DNA of 64,000 bases. Origin: Herbiconiux oxytropis. GTDB taxonomy: Bacteria; Actinomycetota; Actinomycetes; Actinomycetales; Microbacteriaceae. The notes under the pieces were generated by a model. That model did not search any database. It saw only the letters and a program-made list of their open reading frames with translations, and was not told the DNA's origin. The position numbers were made by a program, and so were the translations under genes. The DNA lies in NCBI RefSeq assembly GCF_024979315.1, contig NZ_JANLCK010000014.1, forward strand, positions 17,238 to 81,237, given 5' to 3'. This document shows, piece after piece, positions 1 to 9,747 of the stretch (the first letter of the stretch is position 1; every line of letters starts with the position of its first letter).

Positions 1-849
1 GGCGAGTTCGGCGGCATCGAGACCACCCTCGCGACGAAGACCGAGATGGTGCAGGATCTCGAGCCCGATGACGTGGCCGTGCTCAACATCGACGACCCAC
101 GGGTCGCAGGCATGGCGGGGAAGACCCGCGCCGAGGTGCTCTGGTTCGGGCTGTCGGACGCCGCCGCCGTGCGCGCGACCGAGATCGACGCCACGGCCTC
201 GGGCACGACGTTCGTGCTGCACCTGCCGGACGGCTCGTCGAAGCCCGTGCGCTTCGCCGTGCTCGGCGAGCACCACGTCATGAACGCCCTCGCCGCCGCG
301 GCCTCCGCGCACGTGCTCGGTGTGCCGATCGACGAGATCGTCGCCGCCCTCGAGACCGTGACCCGGGCCGAGCGCTGGCGCATGGAGGTCATGGGCGGCA
401 AGGACGGCGTGCGCGTGATCAACGACGCCTACAACGCGAGCCCCGACTCCATGGCGGCCGCCCTCAAGACCCTCGCCCTGATCGCGCGCCCCGAGCAGCG
501 CACGATCGCCGTGCTCGGCGAGATGAGCGAGCTCGGCCCGTTCTCCGTGGAGGAGCACGACCGCATCGGGCGCATGATCGTGCGGTTCAACATCCACAAG
601 CTCGTCGTGGTCGGGGAGGGCGCCCGCGCCATCCACCTCGCCGCCGAGCACGAGGGCTCGTGGGGCGGCGAGGCGATCTTCGTCGACACCGCCGACGAGG
701 CCTTCGACCTCATCGCGGCCGACACCCGGGCCGACGACCTCATCCTCGTCAAGTCCTCCAACTCGGCGGGCCTGCGCTTCCTCGGTGACCGCATCGCCCA
801 GGCCAACTCGATCGCCCAGCCCGACCCGACAGGAGGGGCGGCCTCATGA
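1..849 (+). CDS. murF: UDP-MurNAc-tripeptide:D-Ala-D-Ala ligase MurF (5' truncated by window edge)
   Basis: The C-terminal part of MurF, the cytoplasmic ATP-dependent ligase that adds D-Ala-D-Ala to UDP-MurNAc-tripeptide in peptidoglycan synthesis. The frame is open from base 1 ([20 protein letters not shown]), so the start, P-loop and N-terminal domain lie outside the window. Visible Mur-ligase features include the central-domain segment [11 protein letters not shown], the HHVMNALAA helix and the C-terminal substrate motif [13 protein letters not shown]. The stop overlaps the mraY start as ATGA, so the genes are probably translationally coupled. Position as first gene upstream of mraY and murD is the standard dcw order. 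An in-frame ATG at base 46 is internal, not the true start. Confidence 0.95.
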   Translation, partial: GEFGGIETTLATKTEMVQDLEPDDVAVLNIDDPRVAGMAGKTRAEVLWFGLSDAAAVRATEIDATASGTTFVLHLPDGSSKPVRFAVLGEHHVMNALAAAASAHVLGVPIDEIVAALETVTRAERWRMEVMGGKDGVRVINDAYNASPDSMAAALKTLALIARPEQRTIAVLGEMSELGPFSVEEHDRIGRMIVRFNIHKLVVVGEGARAIHLAAEHEGSWGGEAIFVDTADEAFDLIAADTRADDLILVKSSNSAGLRFLGDRIAQANSIAQPDPTGGAAS

Positions 850-1940
850 TCACCCTGCTTGCCTCCGCTTCGCTCTCGCTGGCGTTCACACTGTTCCTGA
901 CCCCGGTCTTCATCCGCATGTTCAAGCGGTTCGCCTGGGGCCAGTTCATCAACGTCGACACCCCGGATGCGCACCACGTCAAGCGCGGAACGCCCACCAT
1001 GGGCGGCATCGTCATCATCCTCGCGGTGCTCTTCGGCTACTTCGTCTCGGGGCTCGTCACCCAGGAGCTGCCCTCGGTGTCGGGCCTGCTCGTGCTCTTC
1101 CTCATGACGGGGCTCGGCGTGGTCGGCTTCATCGACGACTTCCTCAAGGTGCACAAGGAGCGCAGCCTCGGCCTGAGCCCGGTCGCCAAGATCATCGGCC
1201 AGGTGCTCGTGGGCATCGTGTTCGCGCTCCTCGCCATCCAGTTCCCGAACGCGCAGGGCGAGACCCCGGCCTCCACCCAGGTCTCGTTCATCCGCGACCT
1301 GCCCTTCGACTTCCTCTCCTGGGGCGTCGTGATCGGTGTGATCGCGTTCGTGATCTGGATCTGCGTGATCGTGATGTTCACCTCGAACGGCGTGAACCTC
1401 ACCGACGGCCTCGACGGCCTCGCCCCCGGCTCCTCGATCCTCGCCATCGGCTCCTTCGTGATCATCGGCTTCTGGCAGTTCAACCAGTCCTGCGCGAGCG
1501 TGACGCTCGACGCCGATGTGCTCGACAAGTGCTACGACGTGCGCGATCCGCTCGACCTCGCGGTGGTGGCCGCGACCGTGGTGGGCGCGCTGATCGGGTT
1601 CCTGTGGTGGAACACCAACCCCGCCAAGATCTTCCTCGGCGACACCGGGTCGCTCGCGCTCGGCGGCGCTCTCGCAGCTCTCGCCATCCTCGCCCGCACC
1701 GAGCTCCTGCTCATCCTGATCGGCGGCATCTTCGTGATCGTGGCCGGCCAGGTCGCCGTGCAGCTGACCTACTTCAAGCTCACCAAGGGCAAGCGCATCT
1801 GGCGGGCGAGCCCTCTGCACCACCACTTCGAGATGAAGGGCTGGGCCGAGGTCACGATCGTGGTGCGCTTCTGGATCATCGCCGGGCTCTTCGTGGCGGG
1901 AGCCGTGGGCTCGTTCTACCTCGAATGGCTCTCGCGCTGA
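846..1940 (+). CDS. mraY: Phospho-N-acetylmuramoyl-pentapeptide transferase MraY
   Basis: Integral membrane enzyme that transfers phospho-MurNAc-pentapeptide from UDP to undecaprenyl phosphate, giving lipid I. The 364-aa protein has about ten hydrophobic segments, typical of MraY (about 360 aa). Visible family motifs are TPTMGG near the N-terminus, the acidic pair in [33 protein letters not shown] and the C-terminal [11 protein letters not shown], which together carry the Mg-binding aspartates and the histidine-rich loop. The ATG overlaps the murF stop (ATGA) and the stop overlaps the murD start (TGATG). It sits in the middle of the dcw operon with no internal promoter apparent. Confidence 0.97.
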   Translation: MITLLASASLSLAFTLFLTPVFIRMFKRFAWGQFINVDTPDAHHVKRGTPTMGGIVIILAVLFGYFVSGLVTQELPSVSGLLVLFLMTGLGVVGFIDDFLKVHKERSLGLSPVAKIIGQVLVGIVFALLAIQFPNAQGETPASTQVSFIRDLPFDFLSWGVVIGVIAFVIWICVIVMFTSNGVNLTDGLDGLAPGSSILAIGSFVIIGFWQFNQSCASVTLDADVLDKCYDVRDPLDLAVVAATVVGALIGFLWWNTNPAKIFLGDTGSLALGGALAALAILARTELLLILIGGIFVIVAGQVAVQLTYFKLTKGKRIWRASPLHHHFEMKGWAEVTIVVRFWIIAGLFVAGAVGSFYLEWLSR

Positions 1941-3490
1941 TGGCCGGCGTTCCTGTCGGTCGCGCGGAGCAGCTCACGAGCTGGCACGCCGACTGGACCG
2001 GTCTTCGCGTGGCGGTGCTCGGCCTCGGCGTGACCGGGTTCTCGGTGGCCGACACCCTCACCGAGCTCGGAGCGCGCGTGCTCGTGGTCGCCGAGAAGGC
2101 CAAGCAGGAGTACATCGACCTCGTTCCCGTGATCGGCGCCGCGCTCGTGCAGGCGCCGGCGGGGGAGATCCCCGCCGAGCTCGAGGCCCACGATCCCGAG
2201 CTCGTGGTGGTCTCGCCCGGCTACCACCCCGATGACCCGCTGCTGGTCTGGGCCGCCGAGCGCGGCATCCCCGTCTGGGGCGATGTGGAGCTCGCCTGGC
2301 GGGTGCGCGACAAGGTGGTCGACGCCGTCACCGGCCGGCCCGCCGACTGGATCGCCGTCACGGGCACCAACGGCAAGACCACGACCACCCAGCTCGCCGC
2401 CTCGATGCTGCTCGCGGGCGGGCACCGCGTGGCGCCGTGCGGCAACATCGGCATCCCCGTGCTCGACGCGATCCGCGACCCGCAGGGCTTCGACGTGCTC
2501 GTGGTGGAGCTCTCGAGCTATCAGCTGCACTCCACGTCGAGCATGTCGGCCCACTCGGCCGTGGTGCTCAACGTGGCCGAGGACCACCTCGACTGGCACG
2601 GCTCGTTCGAGGCCTACGCCGCTGCCAAGGCACGAGTCTACGACGCCGTGCAGGTGGCCTGCGTCTACAACAAGGCCGACGAGCTGACGATGCGGATGGT
2701 CGAGGAGGCGGAGGTCGTCGAGGGCGCACGCGCCATCGGATTCGGCCTCGGCGTGCCCGGCCCGAGCGACTTCGGGGTCGTCGAGGGCATCCTCGTCGAC
2801 CGCGCCTTCCTCGACGAACGGCGCGACTCCGCCCTCGAGATCGCGACCGTGACCGAGCTCGCCGCCCGCGGCCTCGCCGCGCCGCACACCGTGGCCGACG
2901 TGCTGGCCGCCGCAGCGCTCGCGCGCGCCTACGGCGTCTCGATCGAGGCCATCCGTGCGGCGCTCGCCTCGTTCACCCTCGACCGGCACCGGATCGAGCA
3001 CGTGGTCACGGCGGGCGGCATCACCTGGGTCGACGACTCCAAGGCCACCAATCCGCACGCCGCCGCCGCATCGCTGAAGGCCTACCCCTCGATCGTCTGG
3101 ATCGTGGGCGGGCTGCTGAAGGGCGTCGACGTCGACCCGTTCGTGCGCGATTCCCTCGCCGGCGCCCGCTCTCCCGTGCGGGCCGTCGTGGTGATCGGGG
3201 TCGACCGCGCGGAGCTCGGCGACGCCATCCGGCGACACGCCCCCGGGCTGCCGCTGTTCGAGGTCGACCACGCCGAGACTAGTGACGTGATGGCCGACGC
3301 GGTCGCCCTCGCAGCCGCCGTCGCCTCCAGCGGAGACGTGGTGCTGCTGGCTCCCGCCGCGGCCTCGATGGACCAGTTCACGGACTACGCGGATCGGGGA
3401 GACCGATTCGCGGCGGCCGTGCGGAAGCACGTGGGAGGCACTGACGGTGACGACGACCTCCCGGCCCACGACCCGCAGGCCGGCCGCTAG
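1940..3490 (+). CDS. murD: UDP-N-acetylmuramoylalanine--D-glutamate ligase MurD
   Basis: Cytoplasmic ligase adding D-glutamate to UDP-MurNAc-L-Ala. A Rossmann-like N-terminus (VAVLGLGVTGFSVA) is followed by the Mur P-loop TGTNGKTTTTQL and the NPHAAAASL segment of the C-terminal domain, giving 516 aa (usual 440-500). The ATG at 1940 overlaps the mraY stop as TGATG and is preferred. An alternative in-frame ATG at 1925 would add five residues inside mraY. The same frame stays open far upstream to 785, but that part is a shadow of mraY and murF. The 3' end overlaps the ftsW start by 44 bases, so murD and ftsW expression is probably coupled. Confidence 0.96.
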   Translation: MAGVPVGRAEQLTSWHADWTGLRVAVLGLGVTGFSVADTLTELGARVLVVAEKAKQEYIDLVPVIGAALVQAPAGEIPAELEAHDPELVVVSPGYHPDDPLLVWAAERGIPVWGDVELAWRVRDKVVDAVTGRPADWIAVTGTNGKTTTTQLAASMLLAGGHRVAPCGNIGIPVLDAIRDPQGFDVLVVELSSYQLHSTSSMSAHSAVVLNVAEDHLDWHGSFEAYAAAKARVYDAVQVACVYNKADELTMRMVEEAEVVEGARAIGFGLGVPGPSDFGVVEGILVDRAFLDERRDSALEIATVTELAARGLAAPHTVADVLAAAALARAYGVSIEAIRAALASFTLDRHRIEHVVTAGGITWVDDSKATNPHAAAASLKAYPSIVWIVGGLLKGVDVDPFVRDSLAGARSPVRAVVVIGVDRAELGDAIRRHAPGLPLFEVDHAETSDVMADAVALAAAVASSGDVVLLAPAAASMDQFTDYADRGDRFAAAVRKHVGGTDGDDDLPAHDPQAGR

Positions 3491-4682
3491 AGCCGCCTCG
3501 GCCACGACCGCCTCGGCCAGAACCATCTCGGCCAGGACCATCTCGGACGGGGCGCACTCCGCCCGCATCTCGCTCGGCCAGGCGTTCACCGCCGAGTCGA
3601 GCAACTACTTCCTGCTGCTCGGCACCACCCTCTTCCTCGTGCTGCTCGGGCTCGTGATGGTGCTCTCGTCGAGCTCCATCGACTCCTACAACGGCAGCCA
3701 GGGCTTCTTCGGGGTGTTCTGGAAGCAGGGCATGTTCGCGCTCATCGGCATCCCGCTGATGCTCGTGATCTCCCGGCTGCCCCTCCGGGTCTTCAAGCGC
3801 TGGGCGTGGCTGGCGATCTTCGTGTCCGTGTGCGTGCAGCTGCTCGTGTTCACCCCGCTCGGCATCGAGGTGGGCGGCAACCTCAACTGGATCGGCATCG
3901 GCAGCGTCAACTTCCAGCCCTCCGAGCTCGTCAAGCTCGCGCTCGTGGTGTGGATGGGGGCGATCCTGGCGAAGAAGGAGGCTCTCCTCGGCAGGTTCGG
4001 GCACGTCGCCATCCCCATCCTGCCCGTGGCCGGCGGGGCCATCCTGCTCGTGCTCGTGGGCGGCGACCTCGGAACGGTCATGATCATGGCCGGCCTCGTC
4101 TTCGGCGCCCTCTTCTTCGCCGGCATCAAGCTCAGGATGCTCGCCCTCCCGATCATCGCGGCGGCCCTCATCGCCGTGGTGGTCGCCTTCTCCAGCGAGA
4201 GCCGCACCACGCGCATCATGGCGTTCCTCGCGGGCACCAACACCGATTACGAGGGCACGGACTGGCAGGCTCAGCACGGCGAGTGGGCGCTCGCAAGCGG
4301 CGGGGTTCTCGGCGTCGGGCTCGGTAACTCCCGGGCGAAGTGGTCGTGGCTGCCCGCGGCCGACAACGACTACATCTTCGCCATCATCGGCGAGGAGCTC
4401 GGCCTCGTGGGGGCCATCGTCGTGCTCATCCTCTTCGTGGCGCTCGCGATCGCGTTCGTGCGCATCATCCGTTCGACCAACGACATGTTCTCGCGCGTCG
4501 TGACCGGCGCCGTGATGGTGTGGCTGATCGGCCAGGCCTTCGTGAACATCGCGGTGGTGCTCGGTGTCCTCCCGGTGCTCGGCGTGCCCTTGCCGCTGAT
4601 CTCGTCCGGCGGATCGGCCCTGCTCACGACGCTCGCCGCCATCGGCGTCGTGCTCGCCGTGGCCAGGGAGAACGCGACGTGA
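3447..4682 (+). CDS. ftsW: SEDS-family peptidoglycan polymerase FtsW
   Basis: FtsW is the SEDS glycosyltransferase of the divisome, polymerising lipid II together with its cognate class B PBP. The 411-aa product starts at GTG 3447 inside the end of murD. A basic, Thr/Ser/Ala-rich cytoplasmic tail of about 50 residues precedes about ten membrane helices. Family landmarks are NFQPSELVKLALV (the conserved loop after TM4), the long extracellular loop near GTDWQAQHGEWALASGG, and the C-terminal PLPLISSGGSALLTTL. The stop overlaps the murG GTG by 4 bases. Actinobacteria also carry RodA elsewhere; the dcw position favours FtsW. Confidence 0.95.
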   Translation: MTTTSRPTTRRPAARAASATTASARTISARTISDGAHSARISLGQAFTAESSNYFLLLGTTLFLVLLGLVMVLSSSSIDSYNGSQGFFGVFWKQGMFALIGIPLMLVISRLPLRVFKRWAWLAIFVSVCVQLLVFTPLGIEVGGNLNWIGIGSVNFQPSELVKLALVVWMGAILAKKEALLGRFGHVAIPILPVAGGAILLVLVGGDLGTVMIMAGLVFGALFFAGIKLRMLALPIIAAALIAVVVAFSSESRTTRIMAFLAGTNTDYEGTDWQAQHGEWALASGGVLGVGLGNSRAKWSWLPAADNDYIFAIIGEELGLVGAIVVLILFVALAIAFVRIIRSTNDMFSRVVTGAVMVWLIGQAFVNIAVVLGVLPVLGVPLPLISSGGSALLTTLAAIGVVLAVARENAT

Positions 4683-5770
4683 CCACCTACCTCCTCGCGG
4701 GCGGCGGCACGGCCGGCCACGTGAACCCGCTGCTCGCGACCGCCGACGAGCTGCGCCGGCGTGATCCGTCGTGCACCGTGCTCGTGCTCGGCACCGCCGA
4801 GGGGCTCGAGGCGCGGCTCGTGCCGGCGCGCGGCTACGAGCTGCTGACCATCCCCAAGCTGCCCTTCCCACGCAGGCCTGACGCCGCCGCCCTGCGCTTC
4901 CCGGGCGGGCTGCGCCGCACCATCGCCCAGGTGGCCCGGATCGTGCGCGAGCGCGGGGTCGACGTCGTCGTGGGCTTCGGCGGCTACGCCTCCGCACCCG
5001 GCTACCTCGGCGCCCGCAAGGCCCGCGTGCCGTTCGTCATCCACGAGGGCAATGCGATGCCCGGGCTCGCCAACCGGCTCGGCGCGCGCTTCTCGCCCTG
5101 GGTGGGCGTGACGTTCGCGAGCACGAGGCTGCCGCACGCGCGACTGACCGGCATGCCGCTCCGCCGCGAGGTGACCGCCCTCGCCGATCCCGCCGTGCGC
5201 GCTGCGGCCGCCGCCGAGGCCCAGGAGCTCTTCGGACTCGACCCCGCGCGGCCCACGCTCCTCGTGACGGGCGGCTCGCTCGGCGCCCGCCGCATCAACG
5301 CCGCCGTGCACGGCTCCGCCGACGCCCTCGTGGGGGCCGGCTGGAACGTGCTGCACATCGCGGGGAACCGTGCCGAGGTCACCGACCCCGGTGTCGCCGG
5401 CTACGTCTTCCTCGACTACTGCGACCGGATGGACCTCGCCCTGGCCGTGGCCTCCTTCGCGGTGTCGCGCGCCGGTGCCTCCACGCTCTCGGAGTTCGGC
5501 GCCGTCGGCCTCCCCTCGGTGCTCGTGCCCTACGCGGTCGGCAACGGCGAGCAGCGCTTCAACGCCCGCGACCTCCTCGCCGCGGGCGGGGCCGTGCTCG
5601 TCGAGGACGCCTCGTTCACCCCGCAGAAGGTCACCGAGGTGGTGCTGCCGATCCTGGCCGACCCGGCCCGGATCGAGACGATGGCCGTCGCCGCGCGCGG
5701 AGCGGGCATCCCGGATGGTGACGCCCGCCTGGCCGCCCTGGTCGACGAGGCACTCGCGGGGCGTGCCTGA
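4679..5770 (+). CDS. murG: UDP-GlcNAc:lipid I N-acetylglucosaminyltransferase MurG
   Basis: Membrane-associated GT28 enzyme that converts lipid I to lipid II on the cytoplasmic face. The start is GTG 4679, overlapping the ftsW stop (GTGA), giving 363 aa, the usual length. The N-terminal glycine-rich loop GGGTAGHVNPLL and the second loop VVGFGGYASAPG mark the acceptor domain. GGSLGARRIN opens the C-terminal nucleotide-sugar domain, and SRAGASTLSEFGAVGLPS matches the UDP-GlcNAc binding region. About 90 bases separate it from murC, the longest gap in this part of the operon. Confidence 0.96.
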   Translation: MTTYLLAGGGTAGHVNPLLATADELRRRDPSCTVLVLGTAEGLEARLVPARGYELLTIPKLPFPRRPDAAALRFPGGLRRTIAQVARIVRERGVDVVVGFGGYASAPGYLGARKARVPFVIHEGNAMPGLANRLGARFSPWVGVTFASTRLPHARLTGMPLRREVTALADPAVRAAAAAEAQELFGLDPARPTLLVTGGSLGARRINAAVHGSADALVGAGWNVLHIAGNRAEVTDPGVAGYVFLDYCDRMDLALAVASFAVSRAGASTLSEFGAVGLPSVLVPYAVGNGEQRFNARDLLAAGGAVLVEDASFTPQKVTEVVLPILADPARIETMAVAARGAGIPDGDARLAALVDEALAGRA

Positions 5771-5862
5771 ACGCCCGCCGCTCCCGGTGCGCGTAACGTT
5801 GTAGGCGGCGGATCCCCCTCCGCCCGACAGACCCGTCCCCGTCTTCGAAAGTGCGTGAGCCC

Positions 5863-7287
5863 GTGATCAAGCCCGACCTCGACATCGAGATTCCCGAGAC
5901 GCTCGGCGCCGTGCACTTCGTGGGCATCGGCGGAGCGGGCATGAGCGGCATCGCCCGCCTCTTCGCCGCCTCCGGACTCACCGTGACGGGATCGGACCGC
6001 ACCGACTCGAAGACCGCCGAGAAGCTCCGCGCGATCGGCATCCCCGTGGCCGTGGGCCACGACGCCGCGAACGTCGGCGACGCCGACACCCTCGTGGTGA
6101 CGAGCGCGCTGTGGCCCGACAACCCCGAGTACCTGCTCGCGAAGGAGCGAGGCCTCACCGTGCTGCACCGCTCGCAGGCGCTCGCCTGGCTCACCAACCG
6201 GCGCAGGCTCATCGCCGTGGCCGGAGCGCACGGCAAGACCACCTCGACCGGCATGATCGTGACCGCCCTGCGCGAGCTCGACGCCGAGCCGAGCTTCGTG
6301 AACGGCGGCGTCATCTCCGATCTCGGCACGAGCTCCGCGCTCGGCGACGGCGAGCTGTTCGTGGTGGAGGCCGACGAGTCAGACGGCTCGTTCCTGCTCT
6401 ACGACACGGCCGTCTCCCTCATCACGAACGTCGACCCCGACCACCTCGACCACTACGGCTCCGTCGAGGCGGTGGAGGACGCCTTCGTGCGGTTCGCCGA
6501 CGCCTCCTCCGAACTCGTCGTCATCTCCTCCGACGACGCCGGGGCGCTTCGTGTGTCGGCCCGCCTCGCGCACGAGCGGGTGCTCACCTTCGGAGAGGCG
6601 GCCGACGCCGACTTCCGCGTGCACTCGGTGGTGACCGACGGGCCCGTGCGGTTCACGATCTCGCATCAGGGCACCGACTACCCGGCCGAGCTGCGAGTGC
6701 CGGGGCGCCACAACGCCCTCAACGCGGCCGGCGCCGTGGCCGTGCTCGTGGGGCTCGGCTTCGAGACCGCCGCGGCCGTCGCCGCCGAGGGGGCCTTCGG
6801 CGGCACGGGCCGGCGCTTCGAGCTGCACGGCACCGTGGGCGGCGTGAGCGTCTACGACGACTACGCGCACCACCCCACCGAGGTCGACGCCGCTCTCACC
6901 GCCGCGCGCACCGTCGTGGGCGAGGGCCGCATCATCGCCGTGCACCAGCCCCATCTCTACAGCCGCACCCAGCTCATGGCGGGGGAGTTCGCCGAGACCC
7001 TCGAGCGCACCGCCGACTACACGATCGTGCTCGAGGTCTGCGGCGCGCGGGAGGATCCGATCCCGGGCGTCACCGGGGCCCTCGTCTCCGAGCGATTCGA
7101 CGACCCCGCCCACGTGGCCTACATCGACGACTGGCAGCGTGCCGCAGATCACCTCGCCGAGGTGGCCCGGCCGGGCGACTTCGTGGTGACCCTCGGCTGC
7201 GGCGACGTGAACCTCATCGTCCCGCAGCTGCTCGACTCGCTCGAGCGCATTCGTCCGGCGTCGGAGGCGGACGTCGCGGCCGGATGA
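5863..7287 (+). CDS. murC: UDP-N-acetylmuramate--L-alanine ligase MurC
   Basis: First Mur ligase of the stem peptide: ATP-dependent addition of L-Ala to UDP-MurNAc. It shows the Rossmann motif [14 protein letters not shown], the P-loop [12 protein letters not shown], the [16 protein letters not shown] segment ([10 protein letters not shown]) and the C-terminal [11 protein letters not shown], all typical of MurC. I chose GTG 5863 because homologues, as I recall them, begin M-x-x-PDL. An in-frame GTG at 5851 would add four residues, and neither has a clear Shine-Dalgarno. The stop overlaps the ftsQ ATG as ATGA. The 92-base gap upstream of murC could hold a promoter, but I see no convincing one. 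Confidence 0.94.
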   Translation: MIKPDLDIEIPETLGAVHFVGIGGAGMSGIARLFAASGLTVTGSDRTDSKTAEKLRAIGIPVAVGHDAANVGDADTLVVTSALWPDNPEYLLAKERGLTVLHRSQALAWLTNRRRLIAVAGAHGKTTSTGMIVTALRELDAEPSFVNGGVISDLGTSSALGDGELFVVEADESDGSFLLYDTAVSLITNVDPDHLDHYGSVEAVEDAFVRFADASSELVVISSDDAGALRVSARLAHERVLTFGEAADADFRVHSVVTDGPVRFTISHQGTDYPAELRVPGRHNALNAAGAVAVLVGLGFETAAAVAAEGAFGGTGRRFELHGTVGGVSVYDDYAHHPTEVDAALTAARTVVGEGRIIAVHQPHLYSRTQLMAGEFAETLERTADYTIVLEVCGAREDPIPGVTGALVSERFDDPAHVAYIDDWQRAADHLAEVARPGDFVVTLGCGDVNLIVPQLLDSLERIRPASEADVAAG

Positions 7288-8378
7288 AAAGACCACCCGG
7301 CATCACCCCACCCCCGGCGGCGCCCCCGCCGCCGCCGCCTCCTCCGCCTGCCCGCGAGAAGCGGGCGGCCCGCGTGCCCAAGGTCCGGCCGGCCGAGAAG
7401 CCTCCGGCACGACCTGCGGCGCCGGTGGCCGATGCGCAGGCGACCGAGCCGATCGAGCGGCTGCCGGTCTCGCTCGAGACCGGTGCCGTCATCGTGCCCG
7501 AGGGCATCCGCCTGCCCGAGCGCAGTCCGCTCTCGGAGCGCACGGGCACGATCGAGCGCACGGGCACGATCGAACGGCCGGCCAGGCCCGAGCGACCCGG
7601 CCGCCGCTCCGCCGTCGCCGAGCGGGAGCTCCGCCGCGCCACGCGCTCGCGCCGCCGCTACGAGCGCGCCGAGGCGAAGCGCTTCACCCAGCGCTCACGT
7701 CGGCGCAGGCTCGCCTGGATGATCTCGGGCGCCTCGCTCGTGGGGCTGGTCATCGTGGTGCTGCTCGCCGCGTACTCGCCCCTCCTGGCCGTGCGCAGCA
7801 TCGCCGTGGAGGGTGCCACCCGTCTCGACGCGGCGGCCGTCACGAGCGCTCTCGACGACCAGCTCGGCCGTCCGCTCGCCCTCGTCGACTACGGCACGAT
7901 CGAGCGCGAGCTGGCGGCGTTCCCCTACATCGAGTCGTACTCGGTCGAGGCCAGGCCGCCCGACACGCTCGCCGTGCGTGTCGTCGAGCGCCGACCGGTG
8001 GCCCAGGTGCAGACCGCCACGGGATTCGACCTCATCGACGCCGCGGGCGTCACGGTGCAGCAGTGGCCCGACCGCATCACGGGGTTCCCGCTGCTCGACC
8101 TCACCGGCACCCAGATCGGCAGTCCCGGTTTCCGGGCGGCCGCCGCCGTGCTGATGTCGCTCCCGGACGAGCTGCTCGCCTCGATCGACCGCATCAGCGG
8201 CACCACCCCCGACAGCGTGACCTTCGTCTTCGCCGGCGTCGGTCAGAGCGTCGTGTGGGGGAGCCCCGAGGAGAGCGAGCTGAAGTCGCGGCTGCTCACG
8301 CGGCTCATCGGCACCCAGGATCCGAACCTCCCGGTGCAGTACGACGTCTCGAGCCCGCAGAGCCCCGTGGTGCGCTGA
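7284..8378 (+). CDS. ftsQ: Cell division protein FtsQ (POTRA domain)
   Basis: Bitopic divisome protein linking early and late division proteins. The 364-aa product begins with a long cytoplasmic tail rich in proline, with a poly-proline run near residues 10-22 and a duplicated ERTGTI unit. A basic stretch follows, then a single membrane helix ([20 protein letters not shown]) at about residues 144-163. Next comes the extracytoplasmic POTRA domain ([20 protein letters not shown]) and the FtsQ C-terminal domain. The long Pro/basic tail is common in actinobacterial FtsQ. ATG overlaps the murC stop. It is followed by the 124-base gap before ftsZ. Confidence 0.93.
   Translation: MKRPPGITPPPAAPPPPPPPPPAREKRAARVPKVRPAEKPPARPAAPVADAQATEPIERLPVSLETGAVIVPEGIRLPERSPLSERTGTIERTGTIERPARPERPGRRSAVAERELRRATRSRRRYERAEAKRFTQRSRRRRLAWMISGASLVGLVIVVLLAAYSPLLAVRSIAVEGATRLDAAAVTSALDDQLGRPLALVDYGTIERELAAFPYIESYSVEARPPDTLAVRVVERRPVAQVQTATGFDLIDAAGVTVQQWPDRITGFPLLDLTGTQIGSPGFRAAAAVLMSLPDELLASIDRISGTTPDSVTFVFAGVGQSVVWGSPEESELKSRLLTRLIGTQDPNLPVQYDVSSPQSPVVR
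7536..7571 (+). repeat. 18-bp tandem duplication inside ftsQ
   Basis: Two exact, adjacent copies of GAGCGCACGGGCACGATC (7536-7553 and 7554-7571) encode ERTGTI twice in the cytoplasmic tail of FtsQ. The length is a multiple of three, so the frame is kept. This is likely a recent slippage or recombination duplication in a disordered region. Confidence 0.9.
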
Positions 8379-8455
8379 TCGCGACACGCGGTGTTTCTCC
8401 CGGATGCGCGGGGCGCGCTCCCGTAACTTCGTCGTAGGAAATACATACTCGGAAT

Positions 8456-8480
8456 AACTTTAACTTTCAACTTGAACTTT
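8456..8480 (+). promoter_or_regulatory. Four phased AACTT(T) direct repeats in the ftsZ leader
   Basis: AACTTT at 8456 and 8462, AACTT at 8469 and AACTTT at 8475 are direct repeats with starts 6-7 bases apart. They form an AT-rich island in otherwise GC-rich DNA, 23 bases before the ftsZ start codon and just ahead of the Shine-Dalgarno GGAGG (8492-8496). They lie in the only sizeable gap of this end of the operon, where a separate ftsZ promoter would be expected. They may be a protein-binding array or an unstructured translational enhancer in the 5' leader; nothing in the sequence decides. Confidence 0.55.
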
Positions 8481-8502
8481 AAGGTTCCAGCGGAGGCCGG
8501 AC

Positions 8503-9747
8503 GTGACTTCAAACCAGAACTACCTCGCCGTGATCAAGGTCGTCGGTATCGGCGGCGGCGGCGTCAACGCCGTGAACCGCATGATCGAGCTCGGCCTTCG
8601 CGGGGTCGAGTTCATCGCGATCAACACGGATGCCCAGGCGCTGCTCATGAGCGACGCCGACGTCAAGCTCGACGTGGGTCGCGAGATCACCCGAGGGCTC
8701 GGCGCAGGCGCCGACCCCGAGGTCGGCCGTCGTGCTGCCGAAGACCACGCGGAGGAGATCGAGGAGGCCCTCGCCGGTGCCGACATGGTCTTCGTCACCG
8801 CAGGTGAAGGCGGCGGAACCGGCACCGGTGGCGCCCCCGTGGTCGCCCGCATCGCGAAGTCGATCGGCGCGCTCACCATCGGTGTGGTCACGAAGCCCTT
8901 CGGCTTCGAGGGCAAGCGCCGTGCGGCCCAAGCCGAGGACGGCGTGGCCACCCTCAAGAACGAGGTCGACACCCTCATCGTGGTGCCCAACGACCGGCTG
9001 CTCGAGATCAGCGACCGCGGCATCAGCATGCTCGAGGCCTTCTCGACCGCCGACCAGGTGCTGCTCGCCGGTGTCCAGGGCATCACCGACCTCATCACGA
9101 CCCCCGGCCTCATCAACCTCGACTTCGCCGACGTCAAGTCGGTCATGCAGGGCGCGGGCTCGGCCCTCATGGGCATCGGCTCCTCCCGCGGCGCCGACCG
9201 GGCCATCAAGGCCGCGGAGCTCGCCGTGGCGAGCCCTCTGCTCGAGGCCTCGATCGACGGAGCGCACGGCGTGCTGCTCTCGATCCAGGGCGGATCGAAC
9301 CTCGGCATCTTCGAGATCAACGACGCCGCCAAGCTCGTGCAGGACTCGGTGCACCCCGAGGCGAACATCATCTTCGGTGCCGTGATCGACGACACCCTCG
9401 GCGACGAGGTGCGCGTCACGGTCATCGCCGCCGGCTTCGACGGTGGCGAGCCCAACGCCAACACCCCGGCCGTGGCCGCCGACACCCGCCGTGCGAGCTT
9501 CGCCGCCGCGGCCGAGGAGTCCGACCCGTACGGCCGAGGCGGAGCCCCCGCGGCGTCGCCGCGCCGCGAGCACGCCGCCGCCGAGAGCGCCGCGGAGCCG
9601 ACACCGTCGACCCCGACGCCCTCGTGGGCCGGTTCGTCGCAGTCCTCGCACTCCGGAGGTGACCTCGGTCTCGCCGGCGGTGTGGCGCTCGACCCGGCCT
9701 CCGAAGACGACGACGCCGACCTGGATGTCCCCGACTTCCTGAAGTGA
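8503..9747 (+). CDS. ftsZ: Cell division GTPase FtsZ
   Basis: Tubulin-like GTPase that forms the cytokinetic Z ring. The 414-aa protein starts at GTG 8503, seven bases after GGAGG. The nucleotide loop [14 protein letters not shown] is at the N-terminus, the tubulin signature GGGTGTGG at residues 103-110, and the catalytic T7-loop segment [11 protein letters not shown] follows. A variable Ala/Ser/Pro-rich linker ends in the acidic conserved C-terminal peptide DLDVPDFLK, which binds SepF and FtsW in actinobacteria. The stop overlaps the yggS GTG by 4 bases. No ftsA is present, as is normal for this phylum; SepF (10456) takes its membrane-anchor role. Confidence 0.98.
   Translation: MTSNQNYLAVIKVVGIGGGGVNAVNRMIELGLRGVEFIAINTDAQALLMSDADVKLDVGREITRGLGAGADPEVGRRAAEDHAEEIEEALAGADMVFVTAGEGGGTGTGGAPVVARIAKSIGALTIGVVTKPFGFEGKRRAAQAEDGVATLKNEVDTLIVVPNDRLLEISDRGISMLEAFSTADQVLLAGVQGITDLITTPGLINLDFADVKSVMQGAGSALMGIGSSRGADRAIKAAELAVASPLLEASIDGAHGVLLSIQGGSNLGIFEINDAAKLVQDSVHPEANIIFGAVIDDTLGDEVRVTVIAAGFDGGEPNANTPAVAADTRRASFAAAAEESDPYGRGGAPAASPRREHAAAESAAEPTPSTPTPSWAGSSQSSHSGGDLGLAGGVALDPASEDDDADLDVPDFLK

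Noticed and set aside
429..1826. Long minus-strand open frame antisense to murF and mraY (465 aa)
   Set aside because: A shadow frame: GC-rich codons on the coding strand keep the reverse frame open. Its composition (His/Glu/Asp/Arg-rich) is typical of antisense translation.
5771..5862. Candidate promoter in the murG-murC gap
   Set aside because: No convincing -35/-10 pair could be read, so it is only mentioned as a gap.
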